DNA of 64,000 bases from assembly GCA_028751875.1 (NCBI GenBank), contig CM054140.1, positions 10,581,602-10,645,601 on the forward strand. The letters run 5' to 3'. Every line of letters begins with the position of its first letter. Position 1 is the first letter of the stretch. The position numbers and the translations under genes were made by a program. The notes under the pieces are model-generated. The model searched no databases. It saw only the letters and a program-made list of their open reading frames with translations, and had not been told where the DNA came from. Shown in pieces: positions 30,591 to 42,056 of this stretch. The DNA comes from Rapana venosa. Its lineage: Eukaryota > Mollusca > Gastropoda > Neogastropoda > Muricidae.

Positions 30591-33500
30591 CTATTGTTTG
30601 GCCTACAACATTCAGAGTCCTCACTATTCACTGGCCTGAGTCCATGTAGTCAGTATGTCTAGTAAGAACAGTCCATGTAATTAACACTTCCAGAGCTTCT
30701 GCTATAGGTAGTCTATTCAACAGCGCTTGTGAGGGCCTGTTTTTTTGGTTGAATAACATCCCCCATCCCATCTCTCTATTACTCTTCCCCCCCCCCCCCC
30801 TTTCCTCTAGCAAATCCAAGCAGATTTTGTCTTGGTGTCAGGTTAATTGGGTTTGTAAGTTTGTTGTGGTGTTCCAGGATTGGCTAGTGTAGGCCCGGAA
30901 TATAATTCAATGGTCAGCTGAAATCAGGAGTTTGGGTAGGGGCCAATCATTCTACCCCACCCTACCTGAACAACTAAAAGTTAAAAGCGGTCTGTCAGGC
31001 CACTTTTTCAGTACTTTCTAACCTTCCACTTGAACCAGCATCTTCTCAGAGGCAAAAGCAACAACAACCTGAAGTGGGCTGTAAAGTACATAATTTTTTT
31101 TGAACTTGTTGATTTTGGCATTGCGATTCTGGTATCTACCTGCAGCTAAAGAATTTTGCCTTGGTATTGTAGCTGCTGCCTTATTAGGAGTGTGGCACAG
31201 CACGAAAAATGTAAGTCGGAATTCAAAGAAATAATGATGCCATACTTTTTCACAAAGTCAGGACATAAGTTGAATATGACTTTATCTGGATTTTAATGGG
31301 GAGAACATAGGACTTGAATAGACTGGGGGTTCCTTCTCCACTTTCAGCGCTATAGACAGGAAAACTCGTAAGTTGTAGTTTCAGCTAGGGCAATCTAACT
31401 AAAGATTCTTGGAATTTGTATAATATGATATTACAGTCTTGTTATAAGGTGAAAGAGTGATTTGCGGTCTGATTGCGGTACTTAATTATCCATGTTATGG
31501 AATTAGAACAATCGAATTGGTGGGAAAATATAGTTTAAGGTATCACTCTAAGACCTGTCAACTAGCTGAATTTTATTATGGTTTACATTTTTGGGCGACC
31601 TGGTACCCGTGAATGTTGTGTAGTTTCTACACATGAAAGCTGACTAAAGTCAGAGACTTTAATATTTTATTGTGTTATCTTATAGGATTTATTTTCTATT
31701 GGAAGTTCCATGTGAGAAGTGGAATTTTTTAGTAAGTAATTAATTTGAAATTGTGTAAATTAATGTGGAGAATGAAGTTAATTTGTAAAATTCGCACTGA
31801 TCCAAATAATGTGGATTTGAAACATGAGCTTTTGGATAGATACTAATGACAAAGTTGAATTGAGATAATAGTTGACTGCCTAAAAGGAAAAGTGCTTGAA
31901 GAAGACTTGAGGTTAATATGAATGCAGTACAGGACTAGGCCTATGCTAGGCCCAAAATAGACTTTGCAAGTGGAAAGTAGGCACTTCAACATGTAGGTGT
32001 GACTTGTTCCGTGTACGGTTAGACACATTGTTGTCAAAAAGCGGTTTAAAATTTTGTATGTGGTTTTGTGTGACACTATAGTTGAGTCTGCTCTCTCTCT
32101 CATCTCTCTGTATCTCCTCCCTCCACTCATCACTCCATCTAAATAACACTCCCATTCACAAGCGCCCCTCACATCCTCACTCACATCTCTCTCCGCCTCT
32201 CTCTAAACTCATTTCCTTCCGTTCTACTCCATCTTCTCACTCTCATGTCTCACTCTCCATCTCTCTCCCTCTTGTGGCTACAATAATCATGGGAATTATA
32301 ATAAGAGACCAAAGTTTGAACGATCTTAGTATAGACTAAGTTCTGTTATACATACATTATAACATGTCAGTTGGAGAGTAGTGAGTGGAAAGGGATTTTC
32401 CCTATTTATATTTGTAGTCTGAATACTCCCTCTATAGGTTCCTAGGAATTAACTCTGTTGTTTGGTACGAGAGATGAAATGGAAATCACGGTTTCTTACA
32501 TTCGGCAAGATGACAATGTTGCTATTTGCTGTTGTGTTGCGCCTTTCATGTAACCAGGTTAAATATGATAGAGTAAAGTGACCTCATTTTATTTGTGTCT
32601 TCAGGGTGTGTTTTTCTTTATATAAGGCAAATAAAAAATCTGCAACTACTTGCACCCGCATAATTGCCACAGAGTGATTTATTGTGCCTGAGAGAACTAT
32701 TCTATTATTGCAACCTTTCACACATTTCATTTCCCTAATGTACTAAGGAATATACCCCCCCCCCAAAATTGTAACAAGACTAACTGCCTACTCAAAACAC
32801 TCATTTTGCACAAAAATTTAGTTTTAGTACGATTGATATTTGTCTACATTTCTCCAAACTTTAATACCCCTCTCAGTTACTTATTGTCGCCCTGCTATCT
32901 ATTCAACACAAAAAAGCATATGCAGGTCAACACTGAAAAGAACACAAGCAATCCTGATTTGATATCATTTCCAACCGTCTCTGCCTACCTGGTATGCTCT
33001 AGTTCCTCAATTCCCAAAAAACAAGTACAATATCGTTGCATTCATGATGTACTTTAGTTTTTTAATCTGTTGAAAATCGACAGATATTTTGTCGACAAGT
33101 ACTGGGAAGCAAAAGTGGAGTGTGGCCGAAGCAGGACAGGAATACTGGACAATGCACAAGGGGTGGGTGAGTTAGGGGGTACAGACTGAGAAAGAAAAAT
33201 CATAGGAGGAGTGTGAAGAAAGAGGAGAAGAGGGGGGCGGTGGGCTGGATTGGGGGGTGTAGAAGAAAGGAACAAAATAGTGTGGTGATGTGGGAGGCTG
33301 GAAGCAAAGTTAATATTTATGTCCTAAATTGAGCCTCCCCTTTGTGTCCTAAAAAGTCACCAGCCCCAATGCTGTGTTTCTAAATCTGGAGATACGCATG
33401 TGGCAGCGTTCTGACGCTCTTTCAATCTAACGCTCATGGCTGAGAATGAAACTTAGATCCTGAGTTTACAACTCTAAAGCCAACCACATTTCATGATTGG

Positions 33501-34129
33501 GTTATAGATCGTGCACCAGATATAGCTCTTTATGTTTAATTGTTGAACATGACCTGTGGAAGATTGGACGGAAAAAAAATAGTAAACCTAATCTACACTT
33601 CAACGGTTTTCCGATGAAAATCATAAGCCATAACCTCATAACAGATATACCGCCAGAGGTAGGGGGTGAAATACCTTGGGGAATGACGGATGTGTGATTC
33701 AGATAATCTGACCAATTCCGACCATCCATTGAATATGATAGAGAGGGACAGCATTGGGGGGGGGTGGGGTGGTGGGGGGGGGCGGCATCCTACGAGTAAG
33801 AGACGGGCGGTTTTTGTGGAGCTGTCGCAGAAGGAGATCCGCCTCTCCTCTCCTACCCAAACATTCATCAGATGAGAACAATAAGCTGAGGTCCAAGTGT
33901 TGCCGATCACAAAAATGACAAACTGCTTTACAACATACGTGGGAATGGTAGTAAAAAAGAATAATAAAGCACAGATATGATCTCAAAACCATAATCCTTG
34001 GCAAATAAGACAAAAATAAAAAGAAGATCTTAGGTTAACTTTTTGTTAGACACCCACGTCTGATGCCCCAAAGCACCGTATCAGGGACAGCCTTAAATGT
34101 TATTGGGGAACTTGCACGTATGGCCTGTC
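30591..34129. other. Non-coding part of duplication copy 3
   Basis: Parallel to 25906-29279. Contains a CT-rich patch (32085-32275) and a G-rich run (33756-33783). No gene recognised. Confidence 0.6.
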
Positions 34130-34430
34130 CTACTTTTCAAATATCACAAAGTTACGTCCAGACATGTGCAGGCCACACAATTGGCCTAACCTTACGAAAA
34201 GCGGAATAGGATTTAAACGTGTGCGCAGATGGTATCTTGCATGCGGGTTTCGCACACGGGCCTCGTGTTTTATAGTCCCATCCGGAGGACTTCTTGGGAG
34301 ATGCCAGTGGATCTGGTCACTGATGTATAAAAACTCCCGGGGAAAAATATCCCCTTGAACAGGAATAGATCCCGGGACACAGATTGCCGATTAGCAATAG
34401 TTTCTAACCACTAGTGTGTGTGTGTAGCAG
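34130..34430 (-). mobile_element. SINE family A remnant (copy 3)
   Basis: 'gcgggtttcgcacacgggcc' and 'tatagtcccatccggaggac' core blocks, homologous to 29280-29540. Confidence 0.75.
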
Positions 34431-34494
34431 CGACAAATAGTTCATTTTGCCACAAGTGTCCTAGTGCGTCAACTTTTGATATAACAACAAATAA

Positions 34495-34800
34495 TATGAT
34501 AGTAATAAAACTACACCCACCACTACTACTACTACTACTAACCACTATAGCAGCAGCTGCTGCTGCAGCTGCTGCTTGTCTACAACTATCTACTACTAAC
34601 TGCTACTACTACTACTTCTAGTGCTACTAATACTACTACTACTACTACAAACTAACCAATACTACCTACTATACTCTACTACTAACTAACTAAATAGATA
34701 AATAACTAGTAAAAAACAACTAACTAGTACATTAGCTAATTCCCTACCTACTACTACAACTACTACTACAACAACTACTACTACCAAATACTGCGACTTA
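34495..34800. repeat. TAC triplet array with an AGC/GCT palindrome
   Basis: TAC/CTA triplets flank 'agcagcagctgctgct' (34549-34564, self-complementary), continued by 'gcagctgctgct'. Confidence 0.9.
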
Positions 34801-35119
34801 GATAGTAAAATTGATATATTTTTTATTTTATAAACAATGATGATATGCATAAATAGTCCATGATTTGAATGTAATCGATAGTTTTAGATTTGTCCTATGC
34901 AAGATTCAAGCGCTCTAAAAATGCCATACATTATTGTAAATATTATTCTGTCTGCTGCTGCTACAGCTGCTTGCTGCGTGCTGACAGTGCTGCCTCCTTC
35001 CTCCTCCTCCTACCTCCTCCTACTACTACACAAACTACTACTACGTACAAACATTTATCAACAACAACGACCGCAACAACAGGGGGGTGGGTGGAACAGG
35101 GGTGTAGAGTGGGGCGTAA
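34800..35119. other. Retroposon 3' end remnant and triplet repeats
   Basis: 'caagattcaagcgctctaaa' at about 34900-34919 is a decayed copy of the 'gcgctttataaattcc' retroposon end (compare 16530). TAC and CAA triplets follow. Confidence 0.5.
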
Positions 35120-36060
35120 TTAATGATAGTCCACGGCTTTTATTCCATAATTATGAAGTACAAATTGTAATAATGACCAGATACTAGAACTCTCATATCA
35201 TATTACAATGATAACTCGGAAACAAGTGGCAAGTCCATGGCAATGGTCCATCAATTATTAGAGTTACTATTCCTTCAATCTTCCAATTGTTTTCTTACAA
35301 AATTCAGTAGACCACAACAATCCATAAAGAAAAAGGGTACAATTGCACCCTATGGTGAATGTGGCTCGCGGTCCGTTTATTTGTCTGCGTGAAGGAGGGG
35401 GTGGGTGGGGAGGATAATGGTTGGAGGGAAGGGGTTGATCTATGGCACTGGGATTTAGGTATGCAGGCAGAGTTGAGAGTTGAAGGACCCCCACAGGAGT
35501 TGGTATGTGCCATGGCAGTGCCGGTCCCCAGGGGCTGATGGTCCTGGTGCAGCGCTGTTTGGAAGACAACCACCTGTGGGAGCCATCCCCACGCACAAAC
35601 TTGACACCATTGTGGGCCCCCAAAACATCCAGCTGGCTGGCAGTACTGTGGACATCGTATGCATAAGATAACGGCACAGACAGGTCCTTCCATAGTAACG
35701 GCTTTATTAACAGAGGTAATTCTCTTTAGTCAGCTTGGGTGGCGTCTTATCTCAGCCATGCATTAAGACAATGGGTTAAACAGATCTCAGTGTGATCCGA
35801 CTAACCACAGAGGTAATCTCGCTTGGCCGCTTATCCTGACCATCCCTGAAGATGACGGAATAAACAGATCTGGGTATAATCTAATGGACAGAGGTGATCT
35901 CTTAGTGGCTTGGCGGCGTATTGCGGCAATCTGTAAAGACAATGGGTTTTGTTGGGTTTTTCCTTCCTTGGCTAACCTCTGAGGTTCACCAATGGTGTTT
36001 TGTGTGTGTATGCAACCCCACCCCCACCCCTCTTCCACCATTTAGATAGCCACATTCCTT
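35120..36060. repeat. Segmental duplication, copy 3 right part / copy 4 left part
   Basis: 35120-35400 matches 16745-17000, and 35380-36060 matches 24245-24930. It contains the satellite units and joins without a break to 36060-38475. Confidence 0.8.
35690..35950. repeat. ~85-bp satellite units (copy 3/4)
   Basis: Same three-unit order as 24545-24800, with extra bases in the first unit. Confidence 0.8.
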
Positions 36061-36721
36061 TTTCAGGGATGGTGTCTAAACACGTGTTATAGTGTGCACA
36101 TTGCACACTATAATGTTTGAACTACAATTCCCCTTTCCTTACCCTATCCCCCCCCCCCCCCCCTCTTCTAAAAAAGAACTGTTCAACCTGGTTAGACTTC
36201 ATGATTTGCTTAGGTCAGCAATTCCAAAGGCAGAGCTAGGTTTCTTTGACAACCTAACAGTGTTACAGTGTTGTGTCCAAACAAACAACTTCTCAGTCTG
36301 TTTGGATGCCCATAGTTGTGGGCTGAGAATTCTTTTAATCCACTTGAGACTTTAGTAGGGAGGCCCATTGGGGTCTGTGTTGGCTGCCAGTACCTGTCAG
36401 GCCCTTTTCTTCCTTTTGGTGTCCAGGATGTCTCCTGAGTGAGTTTGGAGCATTGGCAACCAATCCATATATGAATTGTCACTTCTCTTAGCTTAGGTGT
36501 CCTTGAGTGTCTCAGTGGACTGGGAAGCCTCCTAAACAAGTGAGGCCTAGGTACTGTTGCACCATCCCTCACCTGAAGTGTCCAAAATGTCTCCCTGAGC
36601 TAGAAGACTTGGCAACTTAAGTGTGATGGTATAGGTAAGTGGTATTACACATAGACCTATAGTCCTAGAGCTAGCCCCCCCCCCCCCCCCCTGATTCCAT
36701 CTCATTAACAGTCCCTTTGTT

Positions 36722-37020
36722 GGCTACACAGGAGGCACCGTGGTCGAGTGGTTTAGGCGGTCCACTGGTGATCCAGAAGTTGCAGGTTCTATCCCCGCTC
36801 AGCTCAGTGTTGTGTCCTTGGGAAAGACACTTTACTCCTATTTTCCTCACTCCACCCAGGTGTACAAGTGGGTACCAGCTCTGCTGGGGAAGTATCTGGC
36901 GACAGACTAGCATCCTGTCACAGGGGTGGTGAAAAACCATCAGTTTGCTTAATGCTACAGAAACTGGGATAAGCTCCGGCTCTATGGGCCTTCTGGCTGG
37001 AAAGAACATACTTACTTACT
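36722..37020 (+). mobile_element. tRNA-derived SINE, family D (copy 4)
   Basis: Cleanest of the duplicated copies: 'ccgtggtcgagtggtttagg', 'gcaggttctatccccgct', 'gtgtccttgggaaagacact', 'ccacccaggtgtacaagtgg' and a 'acttacttac' tail. Confidence 0.85.
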
Positions 37021-37293
37021 TTTGCTGGCTACATCAGAGTCCTCTCTATTCATGGCCTGAGTCCTTGTAGTCAGTATGTCTAGTGGAACAGTCATGTAAT
37101 AAACACTTCAGAGCTTGCTATAGGTAGTCTTATTCAACAGGCTTGTGGGCCTCTTTTTTTGTTGAATAGCATCCCCCCTTCCTTCTCTCTATTACTCCCC
37201 CCCCCCCCCCTTTCCTCTAGCAAATCAGCAGATTTGTCTTGGTGTCAGGTTATTGGTTGTAAGTTTGTTGTGTGGTCAGGATTGGCTAGTGTT

Positions 37294-37455
37294 CACTCAC
37301 TCACTCATCCCTTGGTCAGGGACGACAGTTGGGGTACCTGCACGGACGTTCTGTCCTGGGCTGCTTTCAGGAGGTTTGGTACAGTGAGGCTGGTCCACTC
37401 CTTGATGTTGGATATCCAGCTTTTGCATGGTCGTAGGCAGAGACGACCACGCACA
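37294..37455 (-). mobile_element. 5'-truncated LINE insertion with target-site duplication
   Basis: The minus strand matches the last ~165 bp of the 57005-58775 LINE: 'aaaagctggatatccaacat', 'ctcactgtaccaaacctcct' and 'gaccaagggatgagtgagtg'. It is bracketed by CTAGTGTT at 37286-37293 and 37456-37463. Copies 2 and 3 of the duplication keep the uninterrupted site ('ggattggctagt' at about 26179 and 30884). Confidence 0.9.
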
Positions 37456-38500
37456 CTAGTGTTGGCTCCGGAATTATTCATTAGTCAGCTGAAATCAGGA
37501 GTTTGGTAGGGCCAATCGTTCTTCCCCACCCAACCTGAACAACTAAGTTAAAAGGGGCTGTCAGGCATTTTCAATACTTCTAACCTTCCACTGAACCAGC
37601 ATCTTCCAAGGCAACAGAACACAACTGAGTGGGCTGTAAGTACATATTTTCTAACTTGTTGATTTGGCCATTGTGATCTGGGTATCCTACCCTGCTGCTA
37701 AGATTTTGCTTGGCATTTGTAGGCTGCTGCCCTTTTAGGAGTGTGGCAAGCACTGAAAATATAAGCGGAATTAAAAGTAAATTTGATAGGTTTACTGTTT
37801 TCACAAATTGTAGGACATGAAGTTGGTATAATTTTCTGGATTTAATGGAGAAAACATAGGACTTGAATAGACTGGGGTTCTCCACTTTCAGCCTATGTAG
37901 ACTAGGAAAACTCGTAAGTTGTAGATTTCAGGCTAAGGGCAATCTAGCTAAAGACTTCTTGGAATTTGTATTAATTGATATAAGAAGTCTTGTTATTAAG
38001 GAAAGAGTGTTGCGGTTGTTGCTGTTCTTTTATTATCAATGTTATGGAATTAAATTAGCGAATTGGTGGGAGAATATAGTTAAGGTATCACTCATAAGCC
38101 TGTACTAGCTGAATTTAGTGTTGGTTACATTTTGCGACTGGTACAGTGAAAGTGTGTGTAGTTGCTTTACACATGAAAGCTGACTAAAGTCATGAGACTT
38201 TATTATTTTATTGTGTGATCTTGGATTTATTCCTAATTGGATGTTCATGTGAGAAGTGGGATTTTATGAGTAAGTAATTATTTGATGTATTGATTATGTT
38301 GAGATGAAGTTTGTGACTTACATGATCAAAATAATGTGTATTTGGTAACAGAACTTTTGGGATAGATTACTATGGCAAAGTTGAATTGAGATAAGAGTTG
38401 ACTGCTAAAAGGAAAAGAGCTGAAGACTTGAAGGTTAGACCTGAATGAAGTATAGGACTAGCCTAACTAGGCCCCTGTGTGGTAATTGCTCATCAAAGTA

Positions 38501-39000
38501 NNNNNNNNNNNNNNNNNNNNNNNNNNNNNNNNNNNNNNNNNNNNNNNNNNNNNNNNNNNNNNNNNNNNNNNNNNNNNNNNNNNNNNNNNNNNNNNNNNNN
38601 NNNNNNNNNNNNNNNNNNNNNNNNNNNNNNNNNNNNNNNNNNNNNNNNNNNNNNNNNNNNNNNNNNNNNNNNNNNNNNNNNNNNNNNNNNNNNNNNNNNN
38701 NNNNNNNNNNNNNNNNNNNNNNNNNNNNNNNNNNNNNNNNNNNNNNNNNNNNNNNNNNNNNNNNNNNNNNNNNNNNNNNNNNNNNNNNNNNNNNNNNNNN
38801 NNNNNNNNNNNNNNNNNNNNNNNNNNNNNNNNNNNNNNNNNNNNNNNNNNNNNNNNNNNNNNNNNNNNNNNNNNNNNNNNNNNNNNNNNNNNNNNNNNNN
38901 NNNNNNNNNNNNNNNNNNNNNNNNNNNNNNNNNNNNNNNNNNNNNNNNNNNNNNNNNNNNNNNNNNNNNNNNNNNNNNNNNNNNNNNNNNNNNNNNNNNN
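38501..39000. other. Assembly gap (500 N)
   Basis: Exactly 500 N, placed where duplication copy 4 stops matching. Confidence 1.
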
Positions 39001-39787
39001 ACTAAAGTACCAAAGGAACTGTACGCTAGCACTCCTTCTTCTTTTGTTCGTCTATGAAGAGATCAGGAACTGGGGGTGTATTTCTGCGAAAAATCAATAA
39101 GCATTTCTTTGATTTTGTTGAGGTTTAATTAATGTGCCTGTCAGTATTGTAATTGCCCTTCATGGGATGATTACAGTGTTTGTGACTTGACTTGACTTGA
39201 CATGTCGCGTGAGGGTACATGTCATTGCTATGCCTCACGGGCCTGATGGGGGGGGGGGGGGGGGTTGTAAACGATCTGAAGCCTGTTGTCCAACCAGTTC
39301 ATTGACCTGACTCTAAACGTGGCTAGTAGTCCTCTAGCTACCCTGCAGCATTTGGGTGACCTCTTCGCATCCAGTCACACCCTCTCTACAAGCTCCGCTC
39401 CGAGCTAGTACACAGCCTCTCCCCACCTGCCGGAATAAGAAGAAGTGGGTGAGAGGTTTGTGACTGTTGATGAAGAACTCCACTCAGGGCTCGTTTTATC
39501 CCGTGACAAAATGTTCCTTGTGACCAATCCTTAGTTGTCATTCCTCTCACTCACAGGGGAAAAAATCTAGAAAGGAAATTTCAAACGCTGGTAAAGCCAC
39601 CTCACTTTCCTTGACCAAAATGTCCATGACAGTTTGGCTTAGTACTGACCTACAACGTACTGGCCGAAAGATTCAGTGAGTTGCACAGTAAGAAGACGCT
39701 GACTTTCAAGGCAGAGAGAATGTGTATGAGGTCATGTCACACCAGTAGCAGTAGTGATGCTCCATCTCACACCTTGCTCTGTTGCAG
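39001..39787. other. Stretch before the zinc-finger exon
   Basis: Contains a retroposon-like 3' end with 'gacttgacttgacttgaca' (39183-39201) and a poly-G run (39247-39264). The remainder may be intron. A pyrimidine-rich tract ending TTGCAG at 39787 is a good splice acceptor. Confidence 0.5.
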
Positions 39788-41014
39788 GACCATAATCAGG
39801 ACCCAGAAGACTTTGCATTCCCATGTCTTTCATTTGAAGACATGGAGAATGATGCGCAAGGAGATGCGTCAGAGGGACTGGCAGGGAAGGGTCAGGGAGA
39901 TGTGACGGATGCCAGCAGGGAAGCAGCTCTTCTCCAGAGTTTCATAGACGACCTGGAGAAGATCCCTCAGCTGGCAGACATGGGGCGGATGGAGGAGGAC
40001 GCCCAGAGGCCTGGAGACCTCAGCCAGGTCCCTCAGCAGCCTGGTGGTGCAGATCTGCAGGATCTGAGCACCCCTCCCGCCACTAGGCAGCTGATGGGGA
40101 AGCAGAGGAGGACGGGCACCAAAGGCCAGGGAGGGTTCCCGTGCGTGAGGTGTGGTGACAGTTTCCGCAGTGTTCGGAAACTAAAAGAACACTTTGACCT
40201 CATGCATGGGGACAACAGGCCATGTCCTGCCTCCACCCTCCCCCAGCCTACCTCTCCTCCCCACCTGCATCCCCCCACCTCCTCCACGCCCTTTGCCGTC
40301 ACCTGCCCCCCTGATCCCCACACTACCCCGTCCCAGAGCCAGCCAGTGACCATCTCCTACACTGGCCAGCCTATCACCCCCACCACGGGGGTGTCTCTCC
40401 TGGCTCCACCCGGTCCACACAGCCCCCATCCATCCACCCCCATACACTGCCAGCAGGGTGTCAAGTCCTTTCCTGGCACCACCCTCCCCCAGTCCATCCA
40501 TTCTCCCCCCCTGCATCCCCCCACCTCCTCCACACCCTCCCTCTTTGTTCCCCAGACCAGGGTTCCCCCCTGCCCCCCTTCCGTTCCCCACTCCCCTGGG
40601 TCCACCACTCCCGTCTTGCCTCCCCATGTCTCCGTCCCCTCCTCCCAGCCAAGAAGACAGCCCGTCTCCCTCCTTCACCCTCATCCAGCCCAGTCTTCAC
40701 CAAGCCAGCCCACCCCCCTTCCCCAGCCTGTGACAGTCATCTCCTGCACAGGCCAACCCGCCCCGCACCCCAGCAGTGCCCCTCCTGACCCCACCCGCTC
40801 CACAAGCACCCCGTCCATCCCTCCCCAGCCATGTGGCTGCCCCAATGCAGCCTCCCCCTCAGAATGGTCAGAATGGTCAGGCCATCTGGTCCACGTCCCC
40901 TCACCACCCCACCACCCCGTCCCAAAGTGTATTTCACCCCAACTCTCCCTACCCCTACCTCTGCTACCCCTCGCTTCACTTTCACCTCTGTCCCTGGAGG
41001 TCGTAGGCATGTGA
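39788..41014 (+). CDS. Terminal exon of a C2H2 zinc-finger, proline-rich protein (partial)
   Basis: The exon probably starts at 39788, after a pyrimidine tract and CAG. About 408 codons stay open to the stop at 41012-41014. The first ~115 residues are acidic with a helix-like 'EAALLQSFIDDLEKIPQLAD'. A single C2H2 finger follows (CVRC...HFDLMH; Cys codons from 40142, spacing C-x2-C-x12-H-x4-H), ending in a TGEKP-less linker. The rest is Pro/Ser/Thr-rich with internal duplications. It is probably a nuclear DNA- or RNA-binding protein; partner and targets are unknown. Upstream exons are not identified. Near 40760 and 40950 other frames read more naturally ('PPPQNGQNGQAIWSTSPHHP'; 'GRRHVTMPRYITVRTQALPP'), so small indels may hide a true end near 41070. 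I do not recognise the gene. Confidence 0.6.
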   Translation, partial: DHNQDPEDFAFPCLSFEDMENDAQGDASEGLAGKGQGDVTDASREAALLQSFIDDLEKIPQLADMGRMEEDAQRPGDLSQVPQQPGGADLQDLSTPPATRQLMGKQRRTGTKGQGGFPCVRCGDSFRSVRKLKEHFDLMHGDNRPCPASTLPQPTSPPHLHPPTSSTPFAVTCPPDPHTTPSQSQPVTISYTGQPITPTTGVSLLAPPGPHSPHPSTPIHCQQGVKSFPGTTLPQSIHSPPLHPPTSSTPSLFVPQTRVPPCPPSVPHSPGSTTPVLPPHVSVPSSQPRRQPVSLLHPHPAQSSPSQPTPLPQPVTVISCTGQPAPHPSSAPPDPTRSTSTPSIPPQPCGCPNAASPSEWSEWSGHLVHVPSPPHHPVPKCISPQLSLPLPLLPLASLSPLSLEVVGM

Positions 41015-41351
41015 CCATGCCACGGTATATCACAGTGAGGACACAGGCCTTGCCTCCAGGGAAGCCTTGAAGCAAAGCTGAGGTCCTTCCTCCCAACCTG
41101 CCCACCATGTCTGTTCCTTCCCCTCTTCACCCCCATCCCGTCCCCCTGTCTTCCCTCTCCTCCTCTCTGAATTGTTCTTAATGTGTAACCCCCCTCCCTT
41201 CCCACCCCCCTCGGCCATTTCCATCTTCCTGGCGCTGCTTTCCCTCCTCCTCCTCTTCTCCGTGGCTGCTTCCTTCCTTCCCTCCATCCCTCTTCTCCCT
41301 GTCAGCCTCCTCCTCCTCAAGGCCTCCCTGGCTGCCCTCCTTGCTGCTGCC

Positions 41352-42056
41352 CAGCTTTACACCAGCCATGTCTGTCCAGCTTTACACCAGGCCATGTCTG
41401 TCCATCTTTACACCAGGCCATGTCTGTCCAGCTTTACAGCAGGCCATGTCTGCCCATGTTTACACCAGGCCATGTCTGTCCATGTTTACAGCAGGCCATG
41501 TCTGTCCATCTTTACACCAGGCCATGTCTGTCCAGCTTTACACCAGGCCATGTCTGCCCATGTTTACACCAGGCCATGTCTGCCCATGTTTACACCAGGC
41601 CATGTCTGTCCATCTTTACACCAGGCCATGTCTGTCCATCTTTACACCAGGCCATGTCTGTCCATCTTTACACCAGGCCATGTCTGTCCAGCTTTACACC
41701 AGGCCATGTCTGTCCATCTTTACACCAGGCCATGTCTGTCCAGCTTTACACCAGGCCATGTCTGTCCATCTTTACACCAGGCCATGTTTGTCCATGTTTA
41801 CAGCAGGCCATGTCTGTCCATCTTTACTCCAGGCCATGTCTGTCAAGCTTTACACCAGGCCATGTCTGTCCCATGTTTACAGCAGGCCATGTTTGTCCAT
41901 GTTTACAGCAGGCCATGTCTGTCCATCTTTACACCAGGCCATGTCTGTCAAGCTTTACACCCGGCCATGTTTTGCCCCATTTTTACAGGCAGGCCATGTT
42001 CCCCCAACTTTAAAACCGGCCATGTCTGTCCATTTTACACCCAGGCCATGCTGTGC
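41352..42056. repeat. 26-bp minisatellite, ~27 units
   Basis: Unit 'tttacaccaggccatgtctg' plus six variable bases (tccagc, tccatc, cccatg, tccatg or tcaagc). Spacing is 26 bp for about 24 units, then the last few units decay. It lies about 340 bp after the zinc-finger stop, probably in the 3' UTR or flank. All three plus frames are open through it because 26 is not a multiple of 3 and the unit lacks stops. Confidence 0.95.

Larger units (their letters stand above)
29640..34440. repeat. Segmental duplication, copy 3 (left part)
   Basis: Starts with an 'aactgttcaaccagggttta' block equal to 25027 and 36177, and runs through poly-C (30190), SINE D (30270), the single-copy-like stretch and the SINE A remnant (34130). 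It carries many single-base insertions relative to copy 4. It then continues through triplet repeats into 35120-36060. Confidence 0.85.
36060..38475. repeat. Segmental duplication, copy 4 (cleanest)
   Basis: Hairpin (36087), poly-C (36149), 'gaactgttcaacctggttag' (36177), poly-C (36676), SINE D (36722), then sequence parallel to 25906-27290. It ends shortly before the second gap. It uniquely carries the LINE insertion at 37294-37455. Confidence 0.85.

Noticed and set aside
40181..41205. Gly-rich minus-strand frames opposite the zinc-finger exon
   Set aside because: They are antisense shadows of the C-rich proline exon.
41352..42056. Regularly spaced 26-bp repeat as a possible CRISPR array
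   Set aside because: The repeats are contiguous with no unique spacers, and the surroundings are eukaryotic.
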